Assembly (NCBI RefSeq): GCF_040784935.1
Contig: NZ_CP160680.1
Location: 5,871,802 to 5,935,801, forward strand
Direction: 5' to 3'
Origin: Lewinella sp. LCG006
GTDB taxonomy: Bacteria; Bacteroidota; Bacteroidia; Chitinophagales; Saprospiraceae
DNA: 64,000 bases
Positions within the stretch are counted from its first letter, which is position 1. Each line of letters starts with the position of its first letter. A program made the position numbers and the translations under genes. Below the pieces are notes generated by a model. It was not told the origin of the DNA. It saw only the letters and a list, made by a program, of their open reading frames with translations, and made no database searches. Of this stretch, positions 8,204-17,734 are shown in pieces.

Positions 8204-10963
8204 ATGAATGTGATTTCCCGACTAGGGGCACTCCTATTAATTGCCCTGGTTTGTAACCTGTCCTCCTCTCTTTTTGCCCAGAATGGTGGAATGCCTGATG
8301 GTGTAACCAAATTAGCCTCTGTTGAAGGCATTACGGAATACAAAATAGAGGCCAACGGTTTACGAATTTTGCTCTTTCCTGACAACTCAAAACCGACGGT
8401 TACCGTGAATGTAACCTACCTGGTAGGTTCTCGCCACGAAGCTTACGGTGAAACCGGAATGGCTCACTTGCTTGAGCATTTGGTATTCAAAGGGACACCT
8501 AACCATGAGGATATCCCCAAGGAACTCAATGAGCGCGGTGCTCGATTTAACGGCACCACCTGGTACGATCGTACCAACTACTTTGAAACCGTCAGTGCCA
8601 ACGATGAAAACCTCCGTTGGGCACTAGAGATGGAATCTGATCGAATGGTCAACTCTTACATTTCTGGCGATGACCTCAAAAGTGAGATGACCGTTGTACG
8701 CAACGAATTCGAAATGGGCGAAAACAGCCCGACGGGCATCCTGATGGAGCGCGTATTGTCTACGGCCTACCTTTGGCACAATTACGGAAAATCAACCATC
8801 GGTGCTCGTGCCGATTTAGAGAATGTGCCGATTGAACGCTTGCAAGGCTTTTACCGCAAGTACTACCAGCCTGATAATGCTTACTTAATCATCGCTGGTA
8901 AATTTGACCCCGCAAAGACCATGACCATGATCATGGAAACTTTTGGAAAAATTCCTGCGCCAGATAGAGAGCTGATCCCCACCTACACCCGTGAGCCTAT
9001 TCAGGACGGTGAGCGTTATGCTGACCTCAAGCGGGTAGGGGACATTCAGGCGGTAAGTGCTGCCTATCACATTCCTCCTGGCAGCCACCAGGATTATCCA
9101 GCAGTAGATGTGTTGGTGGAACTTTTGACAAGTGAGCCCAGTGGTCGTCTGTACAAAGCATTGGTGGAAAGCGGAAAAGCTTCTTCCCAGTGGGGTTGGG
9201 CTGCAGAACTTGCCGAGCCTGGTTTCGCTTATTTCAATGCGGATGTATTGAAAGACAAAGACCTGGAAGCAGCGAAAATGGCCATGCTTACTACCCTTGA
9301 TGCGGTAAAAGACAACCCACCATCAGCGGAAGAAGTAGAGCGTGCCAAGAATAAATTGCTTAAAGACTTCAACCTGCGGATGCGTGAAAGTGCACGTGTT
9401 GGCACGCTCATCAGTGAGTACATCGCTCAGGGTGATTGGCGTCTTGGTTTCATTTACCGCGACCGTCTGGAGCAAGTATCAGCGGAGCAAGTAGCAGAGG
9501 TTTCGGCTAAGTACTTATTACCAAGCAACCGGACAGTAGGTCGATTTATTCCTACCGAAAAGCCTGAACGTGCCGAGATTCCTGATGTGCCCAATATCAG
9601 CGCAATGGTAGACGGCTACGAAGGCCGCGAAATGGCTTCTGAAGGAGAAGTTTTTGAAGCTACTTACGAAAATATTGACGCCAGAACCAAAACGGGTGAA
9701 TTCAAAAATTCTTTGGAATACGCCTTCTTGTCAAAAGAAACCCGCGCTGACGCAGTACAGGCACGTTTGTCTTTGCGTTACGGTTCTCCAGCCAGCCTTA
9801 AGAATAAGCGCATGGCTGCTACTTTTGCCGGCATGATGCTGAACAAAGGTACCAAGTCGATGACGCGCCAGGAGTTGGAAGATAAACTGGTAGAACTTAA
9901 AGCATCGGTACGAATTGGTGGTGGTGCCGAAGGTGCTTACGCCATCATCGAAACGGAGCGCGACCAATTGCCCGCAGTGATTGCACTGGTGAGCGAAATG
10001 ATGCAGGAGCCTAGCTTCCCTGCTGAAGAGTTTGAGACCCTCAAGCAAGAGGAGTTAGCTTCCCTGGAGCAAAATCGCTCGGAGCCACAGGCGATAGCGA
10101 TCACCGAGTTGAATCGGAGAATGTCTAATTACGATAAATCAGATCCTCGCTACACCATGACTTTTGACGAAGAAGTGGCTGCCATCAATGCCCTGACTTT
10201 AGACGAAGTGAAAGCTTTCTACAAAGAGTTCTACGGTGCTACTGACGCAACGATTGCTGTCGTGGGCGATTTTGAGGAAGAGGCCATCGCACAAGCCTTG
10301 GAAGAAAACTTCGCCAATTGGGAAAGCCCTGCTCGCTATGAGCGCTTGAAGGATGATTTCTTTCAGCCCGAAAAGCAGAATGTAGAGTTTGAGACCCCAG
10401 ACAAAGCGAATGCTTGGTTCCTGGCAGGACAAACCATGCCCATCAGCACTTCACACCCTGATTACCCTGCGGTACTGATGGGGAATTACATGCTGGGAGG
10501 TGGTGCTTTGAAATCACGCCTCGCCGATCGTATCCGTCAGCAAGATGGTCTTAGCTACGGGGTAGGATCTTTCTTCAACGCCGATGATCAGGACCAAACA
10601 GCTACCCTTGGTGGGTACGCTTTCTTCGCTCCTGAAAATGTAGCTGCGGTAGAGAAAGCCTTCTTCGAAGAAATCGAAAAAGTACTGGCCAGTGGCTACA
10701 CCGACGAAGAGTTGGTAGCTGCCAAGAGCGGCTGGATGCAAAAGCAGCAAGTAACCCGCGCTCAGGATGGTTCTTTAGCCGGTGCGCTGAATCAAAACCT
10801 CTTCCTTGACCGTACCATGGAATGGGACGCCGATTTGGAAGCAAAAGTGATGGCACTCAGCATTGAGGAAATCAACGCAGCCATGCAGAAATACCTTGAT
10901 CCCGAGAAAATGGTCGTGATCAAAGTAGGTGACTTCGCTAAATCAAGAGCGGTGAAGCCGTAA
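8204..10963 (+). CDS. M16-family zinc metalloprotease, two-lobed, exported
   Basis: From the Met at 8204 it is 919 residues, the size of full-length two-lobed M16 proteases (PqqL/pitrilysin type). A signal peptide ends at SLFAQ (about residue 26). The inverted zinc motif HLLEH spans 88-92, and a downstream VVRNEFE supplies the expected third ligand Glu. The C-terminal lobe (about 500-919) lacks HxxEH, as is normal for the partner domain. It should degrade peptides in the periplasm or at the outer membrane. An ATG at 8162 would add 14 residues before the signal peptide and was rejected. A TAnnTTTG element lies 31 bp upstream. Confidence 0.9.
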   Translation: MNVISRLGALLLIALVCNLSSSLFAQNGGMPDGVTKLASVEGITEYKIEANGLRILLFPDNSKPTVTVNVTYLVGSRHEAYGETGMAHLLEHLVFKGTPNHEDIPKELNERGARFNGTTWYDRTNYFETVSANDENLRWALEMESDRMVNSYISGDDLKSEMTVVRNEFEMGENSPTGILMERVLSTAYLWHNYGKSTIGARADLENVPIERLQGFYRKYYQPDNAYLIIAGKFDPAKTMTMIMETFGKIPAPDRELIPTYTREPIQDGERYADLKRVGDIQAVSAAYHIPPGSHQDYPAVDVLVELLTSEPSGRLYKALVESGKASSQWGWAAELAEPGFAYFNADVLKDKDLEAAKMAMLTTLDAVKDNPPSAEEVERAKNKLLKDFNLRMRESARVGTLISEYIAQGDWRLGFIYRDRLEQVSAEQVAEVSAKYLLPSNRTVGRFIPTEKPERAEIPDVPNISAMVDGYEGREMASEGEVFEATYENIDARTKTGEFKNSLEYAFLSKETRADAVQARLSLRYGSPASLKNKRMAATFAGMMLNKGTKSMTRQELEDKLVELKASVRIGGGAEGAYAIIETERDQLPAVIALVSEMMQEPSFPAEEFETLKQEELASLEQNRSEPQAIAITELNRRMSNYDKSDPRYTMTFDEEVAAINALTLDEVKAFYKEFYGATDATIAVVGDFEEEAIAQALEENFANWESPARYERLKDDFFQPEKQNVEFETPDKANAWFLAGQTMPISTSHPDYPAVLMGNYMLGGGALKSRLADRIRQQDGLSYGVGSFFNADDQDQTATLGGYAFFAPENVAAVEKAFFEEIEKVLASGYTDEELVAAKSGWMQKQQVTRAQDGSLAGALNQNLFLDRTMEWDADLEAKVMALSIEEINAAMQKYLDPEKMVVIKVGDFAKSRAVKP

Positions 10964-10965
10964 GA

Positions 10966-10987
10966 GAGTACGAGGTACTTGGTAGAG
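10966..10987 (+). repeat. Short heptad-word array after the M16 protease stop
   Basis: Three consecutive degenerate 7-bp words (GAGTACG, AGGTACT, then TGGTAGA) begin 3 bp after the stop codon. The words match those at 17576-17674, 20784-20820 and 22355-22388. A short inverse, ACCAAGT, lies at 11045-11051. Confidence 0.5.
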
Positions 10988-11058
10988 CCCGCCTGGCCAA
11001 GCGGACAGGGGTATAGGGACTTTGAGCGTCCTACATCGAGATTGACCAAGTGTTCTAG

Positions 11059-11098
11059 AAAAAATACCGTAATCAAGCAATTGGTTACGGTATTTTTT
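11059..11098 (+). terminator. Strong intrinsic terminator
   Basis: AAAAAATACCGTAA at 11059-11072 is perfectly inverted at 11085-11098, with a 12-nt loop and a T-run in the 3' arm. It lies 96 bp after the M16 protease. The symmetric A/T arms would let it work from both sides. Confidence 0.8.
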
Positions 11099-11106
11099 AT
11101 TCCTCC

Positions 11107-11158
11107 GCTCCGTGCTCCGTAGGATCGGGTTTCAAACCCGATCTACCGAGCACGGAGC
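11107..11158. repeat. Long palindrome directly after the terminator
   Basis: GCTCCGTGCTCCG and GGATCGGGTTT form one arm. The other arm begins AAACCCGATC and ends GAGCACGGAGC. Together they make about 25 bp of inverted repeat with almost no loop and one small slip. It is GC-rich, unlike the neighbouring terminator, and looks like a REP-type palindromic unit. Confidence 0.65.
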
Positions 11159-11248
11159 AGAGCGGCTCAATCCTTGTCTTTGGTTGAGATGTGTCTCACA
11201 ACGTAGGGTAGCTGGTGTTAAGAGGGAGCTCCTTTGAATCCATGTACC

Positions 11249-11300
11249 GTGAGGTTGGTGGAATAATCAGATAATACAGTAATTGCCTCCCCAACCTCAC
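11249..11300 (-). terminator. Hairpin after the WG-repeat gene
   Basis: GTGAGGTTGG at 11249-11258 is inverted at 11291-11300, immediately 3' of the minus-strand WG-repeat gene. There is no strong T-run, so it is a moderate terminator candidate. Confidence 0.45.
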
Positions 11301-11301
11301 C

Positions 11302-14300
11302 TTACTTATTCAACTCCCACACCCATTTTCCTTCACTGTCGAAGTAGCCGATTTTGTCTCCTTGCTCTACCCGAAAGAGGCCTTCGCCGGCGTAGGAGAT
11401 AAACTCATAATTGGGTTGTACGATCAGGTCGCCGTTGAGGTTGCTGAGGCCGTTGTAACCTTCGATTTTTACTTTAGCGTAACCACCTTCAAAGGAGTCG
11501 ATGTGGTCGTATTTTGGAGGGATAATCTCAATGCCTTTTTGGTTGATGATGCCCCATTTTCCATCAATTTGCACGACTGCTACGCCGTGACGGAAAGCAC
11601 TGGCACGTTCGTAATAGCCATCATAGAGATTGGTTTGTTCGGTAATGTAGTAAAAGCGGTATTTCTCGTCGCGCATCAGCCCGCGGCCTTCCTGGAATTC
11701 CAGGAGGCGATCCAGACTGGGGGCCACAATGAGCTGACCATCGAGGTCAATGATGCCTGCATTTTTTATGCCCTGGTAGACAACGGCTCGGCCACCATTG
11801 AAATCCTGGCACCGTGAGTAGGCACAGGGGATAATGAGTTCGCCCAATTGGTTGATATAGCCGCACTTGTTATTGCGCTGTACCATGGCCCGCCCTTCAT
11901 AAAAGTCACCAACTTTGCTGTATTCTGGGGTGATGACAATCTTTCCCGTGGTGTCAATAAAGCCATAGCCCTGACGTGTTTTTACTTGTGCCAAGGTTTC
12001 CCTAAAGGGGGCAATCATCTTAAAATCTGTATTGGTGATCACTTGCCCTTCTAGATTCAATAGGCCATAACTGGACTGGTCTTTCCCGTGTTTAATAATC
12101 GCTAACCCATGCTCATTGAAAGCACTTACTTCTGCAAAACGAGGTCTTACCAAAAAGCGACCGGTTTGGTCAATCAATCCATACTTTTGGTCGAGCATCA
12201 CCCTGGCAACGCCCTGTTGGAAATCGTAGGCCTGGTCAAATCCCGGAGGAATGACGAATGCTTCGGTTTCGTCAATATAGCCCACCAGTTTATCTTTCTT
12301 TACCCAGGCCAGTCCGGTTCGGAAATTACCCGCCTGGTTGTATTGAAAAGGAATGACGGTGTCGCCATCAATATCGATGAAGCCCCAGGTGTTGCCAATG
12401 CGTACGGCGGCTTTGCCTTCGCTAAAATCCTGTACTTCCTGGAAGCGACAAGGAATGACCTCTCTTCCGTTGCGATCAACAAAACCCCAGCGGTTGTCTT
12501 TCTTTACCGCTAAGCGGCCATCTGAAAAGGAGCCAATTTCTTCGTAAATAGCACTTACCGTGAGTTGCCCCAGGGTGTCAATCAGTCCGTACTTAGGCTG
12601 TTGCAAGTACACCCGTACCATGCGGTTGCCAGTACTTTCGAGAAACTCGATCTTATCGTACTGACAAGCAATCAATTCTTGCCCCTCGGTATTGACCATT
12701 CCCCATTTTCCTGCACAATTGACCAAGCCGGCTCCGTTGAGCATCTTTTCAACAAAGGTATATTCCGGCTTGATTTTTACTTGGCCGAGCGTATCGATGT
12801 AGCCCCATTCACAATCTTCACAGGTGAGTGCTGCATTTTGCTGAAACAGCTGGTCGTATTGGGTGTAATCCAGCATGTAGTTGGGCGAAAGAATGCTGTT
12901 GAGGTAACTGCGCAGTGATCCCAAAGAATAAGTGGGCGTACGACTGCCGGATAGCCGACCACTAAAGCTGACCCTGGCAAGGCCGTTCTCAAACTCACCG
13001 ATGTAGGTGATGTCTTTTCTAACCACTCTACCAATACGATCAATCAGCCCATGTCGGCCATTAGAAAACACTACGCGGGCCATGGGGTAGCCTTCGCTGA
13101 AGTCCTCTAGGCGTAGGTCAAGAAAATCGACTTCTGTGACCAAAATACCCAGGTCATTGAGCACCAGGCCAAAGATCATATCAAAACGAAAACTGCTGCG
13201 TTCGAATTCGTAATCATTGGACTTCCAGATGCCTACAATGGTATAGCCCAATTCCTTGTCGACTTTGATGAAATCGAAGGTAGGCTCGATTTGTACCTCT
13301 CCACTAAAAATATTGCGCAGGCCCCAGCGATCTGTTGCTGGTTCGTAAAACCATTCAAAGGTTTTCAATTGATGATCGGCAGTGCTTTCGCCTTTGGTAG
13401 AGGTATTTTGATCGGCACCAGTAATTTTGATCCTAATGTGCTGATTAAACTGATCGTTATCAAGTAATTTTCCCGACTCGCTGAAGGTAAAAACGGATAA
13501 ATCTTCTTGCCCAGAGGGCGTGTTTCGATAGGCTTTGGCTTCGCGGTTGTTTAATTCGATTCGGTGAAAAGCAATAGGAACCAAGGTTTCACCCGATGAA
13601 TTGAGTAGGCCAAAGAAATCTTGTTGCTTAACAATACAAACATTCTCCTGCATAGGAGAAATATACTGGTAGGCGAGGGGAATAATGGGTTTGTTACTTG
13701 AATTGACGACGCCCCAGCTGTTGTCAAATTTGACCCTGAATCGGCCACTGCCATAAGCCTGGATTTCCTGGTAAAGAGCTGGTAATATCTGCTGGCCGCA
13801 AGCATCCAACAAACCGAGCCTTTGTCCTTGTTTAGCAACTACATAATCTGCGGAAAAGGCGTAAAAATCGTTGTACTGATTTGGCTTGACGAGAGCGGCG
13901 CAAGTGCGGGAATAAAAATGTTTTTGTTCTCCAGCGAATAGTTTTATGAAATCTTCACTCAGGATTTGATAGGAATCGTAGACAGGAGGAATTTCCTCAA
14001 TTCCGGCCTCATTAACGGCACCCCAAAAGCGACCTTTGCGATAAAAAACCAAGCCTATTTCGCTTATTTTGATGTCGGTTGCCAGATCGCGTACGAGCAC
14101 CGTGCCCCGACTGTTGACCAAACCAAGCTGATCGCCTTTTTGGGTTAGAAAATACTGTTCGTCTTGTACCTCAATTTTATCGTAATCAGGGGCAATGACC
14201 TGGTCTCCGTTGTCCTTGATTAAGCCCCATTTTCCTTTGGTCTGGTATTTCAGGTAACCAGGAAGGAGAATTTGTACCCTTTGATAGCCTTTGTCGAGTA

Positions 14301-14637
14301 CGGTTTCACCGTTGTGATTGATGACGCGCCATTCGGCGTTTTGCATGACTGCTACTAACCGATCGTCCAGTACTTTAATATCGTCGTATTGAGCAGGCAG
14401 GCTCTCGCGACCATTAGGGCCCAACAGGCCAACGAGGCCATTTTTTTGCATAACGGCGTAACCAAAATGCTTAAATTCTCCGATGGCATCATAAATAGCA
14501 GGCTGTACCAGTTGGCCAGAAGTATTGATCAACCCCCATTGTTTATTGAGCTTAACAGGGAAAAACTGTTGCGCCAGCAGGGGGAACCAACTGAGCAAGG
14601 TGCAAAGCAAGAATAAGTAGATTCTATTAAGCCGCAT
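11302..14637 (-). CDS. Large exported WG-repeat protein
   Basis: This 1111-residue protein has a signal peptide (1-22, ending FPLLAQ). The rest is built of WG (KWG) repeats of about 40-50 residues, each resembling K-x-W-G-x-[IV]-[DN]-x-x-G followed by I-P-x-x-[YF]-[DQ]. Examples are KQWGLINTSGQ, GKWGLIKDNGD and NRWGFVDRNGR. I count at least 18 units, interrupted near 470-580 by a region with weaker repeats. Such repeats form surface beta structures with unknown ligands, often in Bacteroidota secreted proteins. No T9SS tail is visible and it ends KWVWELNK, so it may stay periplasmic. A motif shared with the 20127 gene lies 21 bp upstream of its ATG. Confidence 0.85.
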   Translation of the reverse strand: MRLNRIYLFLLCTLLSWFPLLAQQFFPVKLNKQWGLINTSGQLVQPAIYDAIGEFKHFGYAVMQKNGLVGLLGPNGRESLPAQYDDIKVLDDRLVAVMQNAEWRVINHNGETVLDKGYQRVQILLPGYLKYQTKGKWGLIKDNGDQVIAPDYDKIEVQDEQYFLTQKGDQLGLVNSRGTVLVRDLATDIKISEIGLVFYRKGRFWGAVNEAGIEEIPPVYDSYQILSEDFIKLFAGEQKHFYSRTCAALVKPNQYNDFYAFSADYVVAKQGQRLGLLDACGQQILPALYQEIQAYGSGRFRVKFDNSWGVVNSSNKPIIPLAYQYISPMQENVCIVKQQDFFGLLNSSGETLVPIAFHRIELNNREAKAYRNTPSGQEDLSVFTFSESGKLLDNDQFNQHIRIKITGADQNTSTKGESTADHQLKTFEWFYEPATDRWGLRNIFSGEVQIEPTFDFIKVDKELGYTIVGIWKSNDYEFERSSFRFDMIFGLVLNDLGILVTEVDFLDLRLEDFSEGYPMARVVFSNGRHGLIDRIGRVVRKDITYIGEFENGLARVSFSGRLSGSRTPTYSLGSLRSYLNSILSPNYMLDYTQYDQLFQQNAALTCEDCEWGYIDTLGQVKIKPEYTFVEKMLNGAGLVNCAGKWGMVNTEGQELIACQYDKIEFLESTGNRMVRVYLQQPKYGLIDTLGQLTVSAIYEEIGSFSDGRLAVKKDNRWGFVDRNGREVIPCRFQEVQDFSEGKAAVRIGNTWGFIDIDGDTVIPFQYNQAGNFRTGLAWVKKDKLVGYIDETEAFVIPPGFDQAYDFQQGVARVMLDQKYGLIDQTGRFLVRPRFAEVSAFNEHGLAIIKHGKDQSSYGLLNLEGQVITNTDFKMIAPFRETLAQVKTRQGYGFIDTTGKIVITPEYSKVGDFYEGRAMVQRNNKCGYINQLGELIIPCAYSRCQDFNGGRAVVYQGIKNAGIIDLDGQLIVAPSLDRLLEFQEGRGLMRDEKYRFYYITEQTNLYDGYYERASAFRHGVAVVQIDGKWGIINQKGIEIIPPKYDHIDSFEGGYAKVKIEGYNGLSNLNGDLIVQPNYEFISYAGEGLFRVEQGDKIGYFDSEGKWVWELNK

Positions 14638-14657
14638 ATGTGGGTTTAGCAGTCTTT

Positions 14658-14671
14658 AAAATGTCTAAACA
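14658..14671 (-). promoter_or_regulatory. Shared 14-bp motif upstream of the WG-repeat gene
   Basis: On the minus strand this reads TGTTTAGACATTTT, 21 bp before the ATG. An identical 14-mer occurs at 20183-20196 upstream of another minus-strand exported-protein gene. Next to it lies the small palindrome TGTCTAAACAGACA. It is a candidate operator. Confidence 0.4.
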
Positions 14672-14799
14672 GACAGTTTTGGACAGCATATTAACGTAAA
14701 CGAATGGCCTAAATTATCTAAATTTTAGCTTACCACTGTTAAAAAAGAACGCCCATTTACGGAAGGGACGTTTTAAGGGTGAATTGGAACGGAATCTTC

Positions 14800-16131
14800 T
14801 TAATCCCGACTAAAGGTCAGCCGCTGTCCCCACTTCGACTCATCAAACTTACCTTCGTGATAAGCCAAATGACCGCTAACGATGGTGGTGTTTACTTTGC
14901 CCTTAAAAGTGTAATCTTCAAAAGGAGACCAGCCGCATTTGTAGAGGATATTCTCTGGAGTTACTGTCCAAGTAGCTTGCTCATCGACCAGAACGATATC
15001 GGCCCATTGGCCTTCTTCCAGGTAGCCTCGGTCTGCTAGTTCGTAGCAGACGGCGGGAGCGTGACACATTTTCTCGACGATTTTCTCGATGCTGATCTTG
15101 CCTTTGTGGTAAAAGTCCAACATGACATTGAGGGCGTGCTGTACGAGAGGCCCACCCGACGGACAGTTGAAGTAGCTGTTGGCCTTTTCGCTGGGCAGGT
15201 GAGGGGCGTGGTCGGTGGCAATTACATCGAGCTTGTCATTGAGCAAGGCGGGCAACAAAGCCTCCTGATGGACGCGCCCTTTGACGGCAGGATTCCATTT
15301 GATTTTCACGCCTTTCGTCGCGTAATCCTCACTGTTGAAGAAGAGGTGGTGGACACAAACCTCGGCGGTTATGCGCTTTTCTTCCAATGGAATATCGTTG
15401 CGAAACAAAGCCAATTCATCCTTGGTCGAAATATGCAGGATGTGTAGGCGGGTATTGTGCTTTTTCGCCAATGACACTGCCATGCTTGAGGATTTATAGC
15501 AACCCTCTACGGAACGGATGACAGGATGCAACTCAATGGGCACATCTTCGCCATAACTGGCTTTTGCTTTGGCGATGTTGGCCTGGATGGTTCTTTCGTC
15601 CTCGCAGTGGGTGGCGATCAGCATCGGTACCTGAGAGAACAAGTTTGACAGGGTCTTCTCGTTGTCGACGAGCATATTGCCGGTACTGGAACCCATGAAT
15701 ATTTTCACCCCACAAACGGTCTTAGGGTCGGTCTTGAGTACCTCTTCCAGGTTGTCATTGGAAGCCCCCATGTAGAAGGAATAATTGGCCAGAGAGCATT
15801 GCTCAGCTCTTTGGTATTTTGCCTCCAACAATTCCTGCGAAAGGGTAGGGGGATTAACGTTGGGCATCTCCATGAAGCTGGTGATCCCTCCGGCAACGGC
15901 GGCCTTTGCTTCGGTGTAGATTTCTCCTTTATGGGTAAGTCCGGGTTCACGAAAATGAACCTGATCATCAATGATGCCAGGAATAGCAAGCTGACCTTTG
16001 GCGTCAATAACTTTTGCTTCGGGAGCCGAGATGTCGCGAGCGATTTTTACAATTCGTCCGTCCTTAATGAGGATGTCTCCTTCCTTGATGGTGCCCCGAT
16101 TGACGATGCGGGCTTGCTTGATCAGCATCAT
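14800..16131 (-). CDS. pyrC: Dihydroorotase
   Basis: From the first of two ATGs at 16131 it has 443 residues. It catalyses the third step of pyrimidine synthesis, carbamoyl-aspartate to dihydroorotate. Metal-site segments are visible: DDQVHFREPG at 55-64, GVKIFMGSSTG (candidate carboxylated lysine), ATHCEDE, ILHISTKDE and ATDHAPH. The first His of the usual D-x-H-x-H is Gln57 here; I recall the DDQVHFR wording from other Bacteroidota PyrC proteins, so this is probably lineage-typical rather than a loss. The long frame extends upstream to 16203, but that would overlap the sigma-54 activator; 16131 leaves 13 bp after its stop, which suggests an operon. Confidence 0.9.
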   Translation of the reverse strand: MMLIKQARIVNRGTIKEGDILIKDGRIVKIARDISAPEAKVIDAKGQLAIPGIIDDQVHFREPGLTHKGEIYTEAKAAVAGGITSFMEMPNVNPPTLSQELLEAKYQRAEQCSLANYSFYMGASNDNLEEVLKTDPKTVCGVKIFMGSSTGNMLVDNEKTLSNLFSQVPMLIATHCEDERTIQANIAKAKASYGEDVPIELHPVIRSVEGCYKSSSMAVSLAKKHNTRLHILHISTKDELALFRNDIPLEEKRITAEVCVHHLFFNSEDYATKGVKIKWNPAVKGRVHQEALLPALLNDKLDVIATDHAPHLPSEKANSYFNCPSGGPLVQHALNVMLDFYHKGKISIEKIVEKMCHAPAVCYELADRGYLEEGQWADIVLVDEQATWTVTPENILYKCGWSPFEDYTFKGKVNTTIVSGHLAYHEGKFDESKWGQRLTFSRD

Positions 16132-16144
16132 GGTTTTACTGTTT

Positions 16145-17452
16145 TTACAGACCGTATTTTTCGATTTTGCGATAGAGCGTTCTTTCCGATATGCCCAGGT
16201 CAAGGGCTGCCTCGCGGCGATGGCCCTGGTGTTTTTCGAGCGCTTTGCTGATGAGCTGACGTTCGTTGTCTTCGAGACTTAAGTTCTCCTCCACAATTTC
16301 ACTTTCGTCGTATTGACGACGCTGGTTTTCACTGAGAATGATTGGCTCGTAAGGGCTTTCTGTTTCGGTGAATTCTCTTGCCGGGAAGCTTGGTGCTGCT
16401 GCTGGTGGTGGTGCTGATGGCGCAGGAAATTCTTCCTCAATTCGCTGAATAACGCTAGACGAACTGCTACCATCGGGTAAACGTAGACTTCTTACCTGCT
16501 GCGCATCGGGCATCTCCAAGTCATTGGTGGAAATCAGCTCGAAAACAAGGGATTTGAGGTCGTTGAGATCCTTCTTCATATCGAACAGGACCTTGTAGAG
16601 AATATCTCTCTCCTGAAAACCATCGTTGCCATTTTGCCCCGTAATACTAGGCAGGTGCCGTTGGTTCAGTTGCGGCATTTTTTCTTGAAGGGTAAGACCA
16701 TCAATGTTCCTTTCCTCGGAGAGGATGCTCAGTTGATCTGCGACGTTCTTGAGTTCCCGTATATTTCCTGGCCAACTGTAGCCCTCGAGAATACGGCGGG
16801 CATCGGCCGTAAGTTCCAGGGGTTCCAGACGGTATTTTTCGGCAAAATCGAGGGCAAACCGACGGAATAGCAGGTAGATATCTTCGCGCCGTTCCCGCAG
16901 CGGAGGCAATTGAATGGGAACGGTATTTAGGCGAAAATAGAGGTCTTCTCTGAATTTGCCTTTCTGCACGTTTTCACGCAGATTGACATTCGTCGCGGCG
17001 ATGATGCGCACATTGGTGTGCTGTACTTTATTGCTACCTACCCGTACAAACTCCCCAGATTCCAGGATCCTTAAGAGAAAGGTTTGGGTATTAAGTGGCA
17101 TTTCTCCAATTTCATCGAGAAAGATAGTACCACCGTCATAGGTCTCAAAATAGCCCTTGCGTTCTCCGGCAGCTCCAGTGAAGGCGCCCTTTTCGTGACC
17201 AAATAGCTCAGAGTTGATGGTTCCTTCGGGAATGGCTCCGCAGTTGATGGCTATGAAACCTTCGTGCTTGCGAGGGCTATTGTCGTGGATGACGCGGGAG
17301 AAGATTTCTTTACCCACACCACTTTCCCCTGTAATGAGTACGCTCAAGTCTGTACTGGCAACGCGTAATGCAGTGTCAAGTGCACGATCCAGGGCCTCTG
17401 TGCGACCAATTATTCCGTACCGTTGTTTAATCCGCTGAATTTGATCAGCCAT
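16145..17452 (-). CDS. Sigma-54-dependent transcriptional activator, no receiver domain
   Basis: From Met at 17452 it has 435 residues. The AAA+ domain starts at once: Walker A GESGVGKE, the sigma-54 contact loop GAFTGA, Walker B GGTIFLDEIGEM and the R-finger segment FREDLYFRL. A Pro/Ala/Ser-rich linker follows, then a C-terminal Fis-type helix-turn-helix with RREAALDLGISERTLYRKI. There is no N-terminal sensory or receiver domain, so it is either always active or controlled by a partner. I recall this MiaB-activator gene order from other Bacteroidota. The ATG at 17509 would add 19 residues that I judge non-conserved. Confidence 0.88.
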   Translation of the reverse strand: MADQIQRIKQRYGIIGRTEALDRALDTALRVASTDLSVLITGESGVGKEIFSRVIHDNSPRKHEGFIAINCGAIPEGTINSELFGHEKGAFTGAAGERKGYFETYDGGTIFLDEIGEMPLNTQTFLLRILESGEFVRVGSNKVQHTNVRIIAATNVNLRENVQKGKFREDLYFRLNTVPIQLPPLRERREDIYLLFRRFALDFAEKYRLEPLELTADARRILEGYSWPGNIRELKNVADQLSILSEERNIDGLTLQEKMPQLNQRHLPSITGQNGNDGFQERDILYKVLFDMKKDLNDLKSLVFELISTNDLEMPDAQQVRSLRLPDGSSSSSVIQRIEEEFPAPSAPPPAAAPSFPAREFTETESPYEPIILSENQRRQYDESEIVEENLSLEDNERQLISKALEKHQGHRREAALDLGISERTLYRKIEKYGL

Positions 17453-17575
17453 ATTGCTTTTTTCTTCTTTGAACGCTTCTAAAATGTCAGCGATTTTAAA
17501 TTTCGCCACGGAGGCACGCAGACACGGAGGTTTTAGTTAGAAAACCGTGTCATTTACCTCAGTGTACTAATAGAT

Positions 17576-17674
17576 GGTACTTGGTATAGCATTCATTTTA
17601 GGACTTCAAAACTCCGAGGAGGAACGACGATCAGCGAAGCTAATCCCTATACCCTATACTAAGTACCTAGTACT
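17576..17674. repeat. Inverted pair of heptad-word arrays between miaB and the sigma-54 activator
   Basis: The left arm at 17576-17589 reads GGTACTT, GGTATAG. The right arm at 17643-17674, read on the minus strand, has the same words in a 7-bp period (AGTACTA, GGTACTT, AGTATAG, GGTATAG). The arms point at each other and could form a hairpin. The words match the arrays around IS copy 1 and after the M16 protease. Confidence 0.6.
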
Positions 17675-17729
17675 GTGAGATTTGCCTGACGACTTCTTGT
17701 TTTTAGGAACACAAAAAGGCAAATCTCAC
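17675..17729 (-). terminator. Hairpin after miaB
   Basis: GTGAGATTTGCCT at 17675-17687 is perfectly inverted at 17717-17729, 5 bp after the miaB stop codon. The loop is 29 nt and holds a short A/T run. It is likely an RNA hairpin ending or protecting the miaB message. Confidence 0.6.
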
Positions 17730-17734
17730 ATTAC

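Noticed and set aside
10985-11055. A tRNA-like look of the sequence around GCCTGGCCAAGCGG
   Set aside because: No T-loop GTTCRANNC and no acceptor stem could be paired.
17497-17551. CACGGAGG/CACGCAGA words and a small hairpin before the sigma-54 activator as a regulatory site
   Set aside because: They look like another short-period (8-bp) intergenic pattern, also hinted at 27045-27075, but only two or three units are present.
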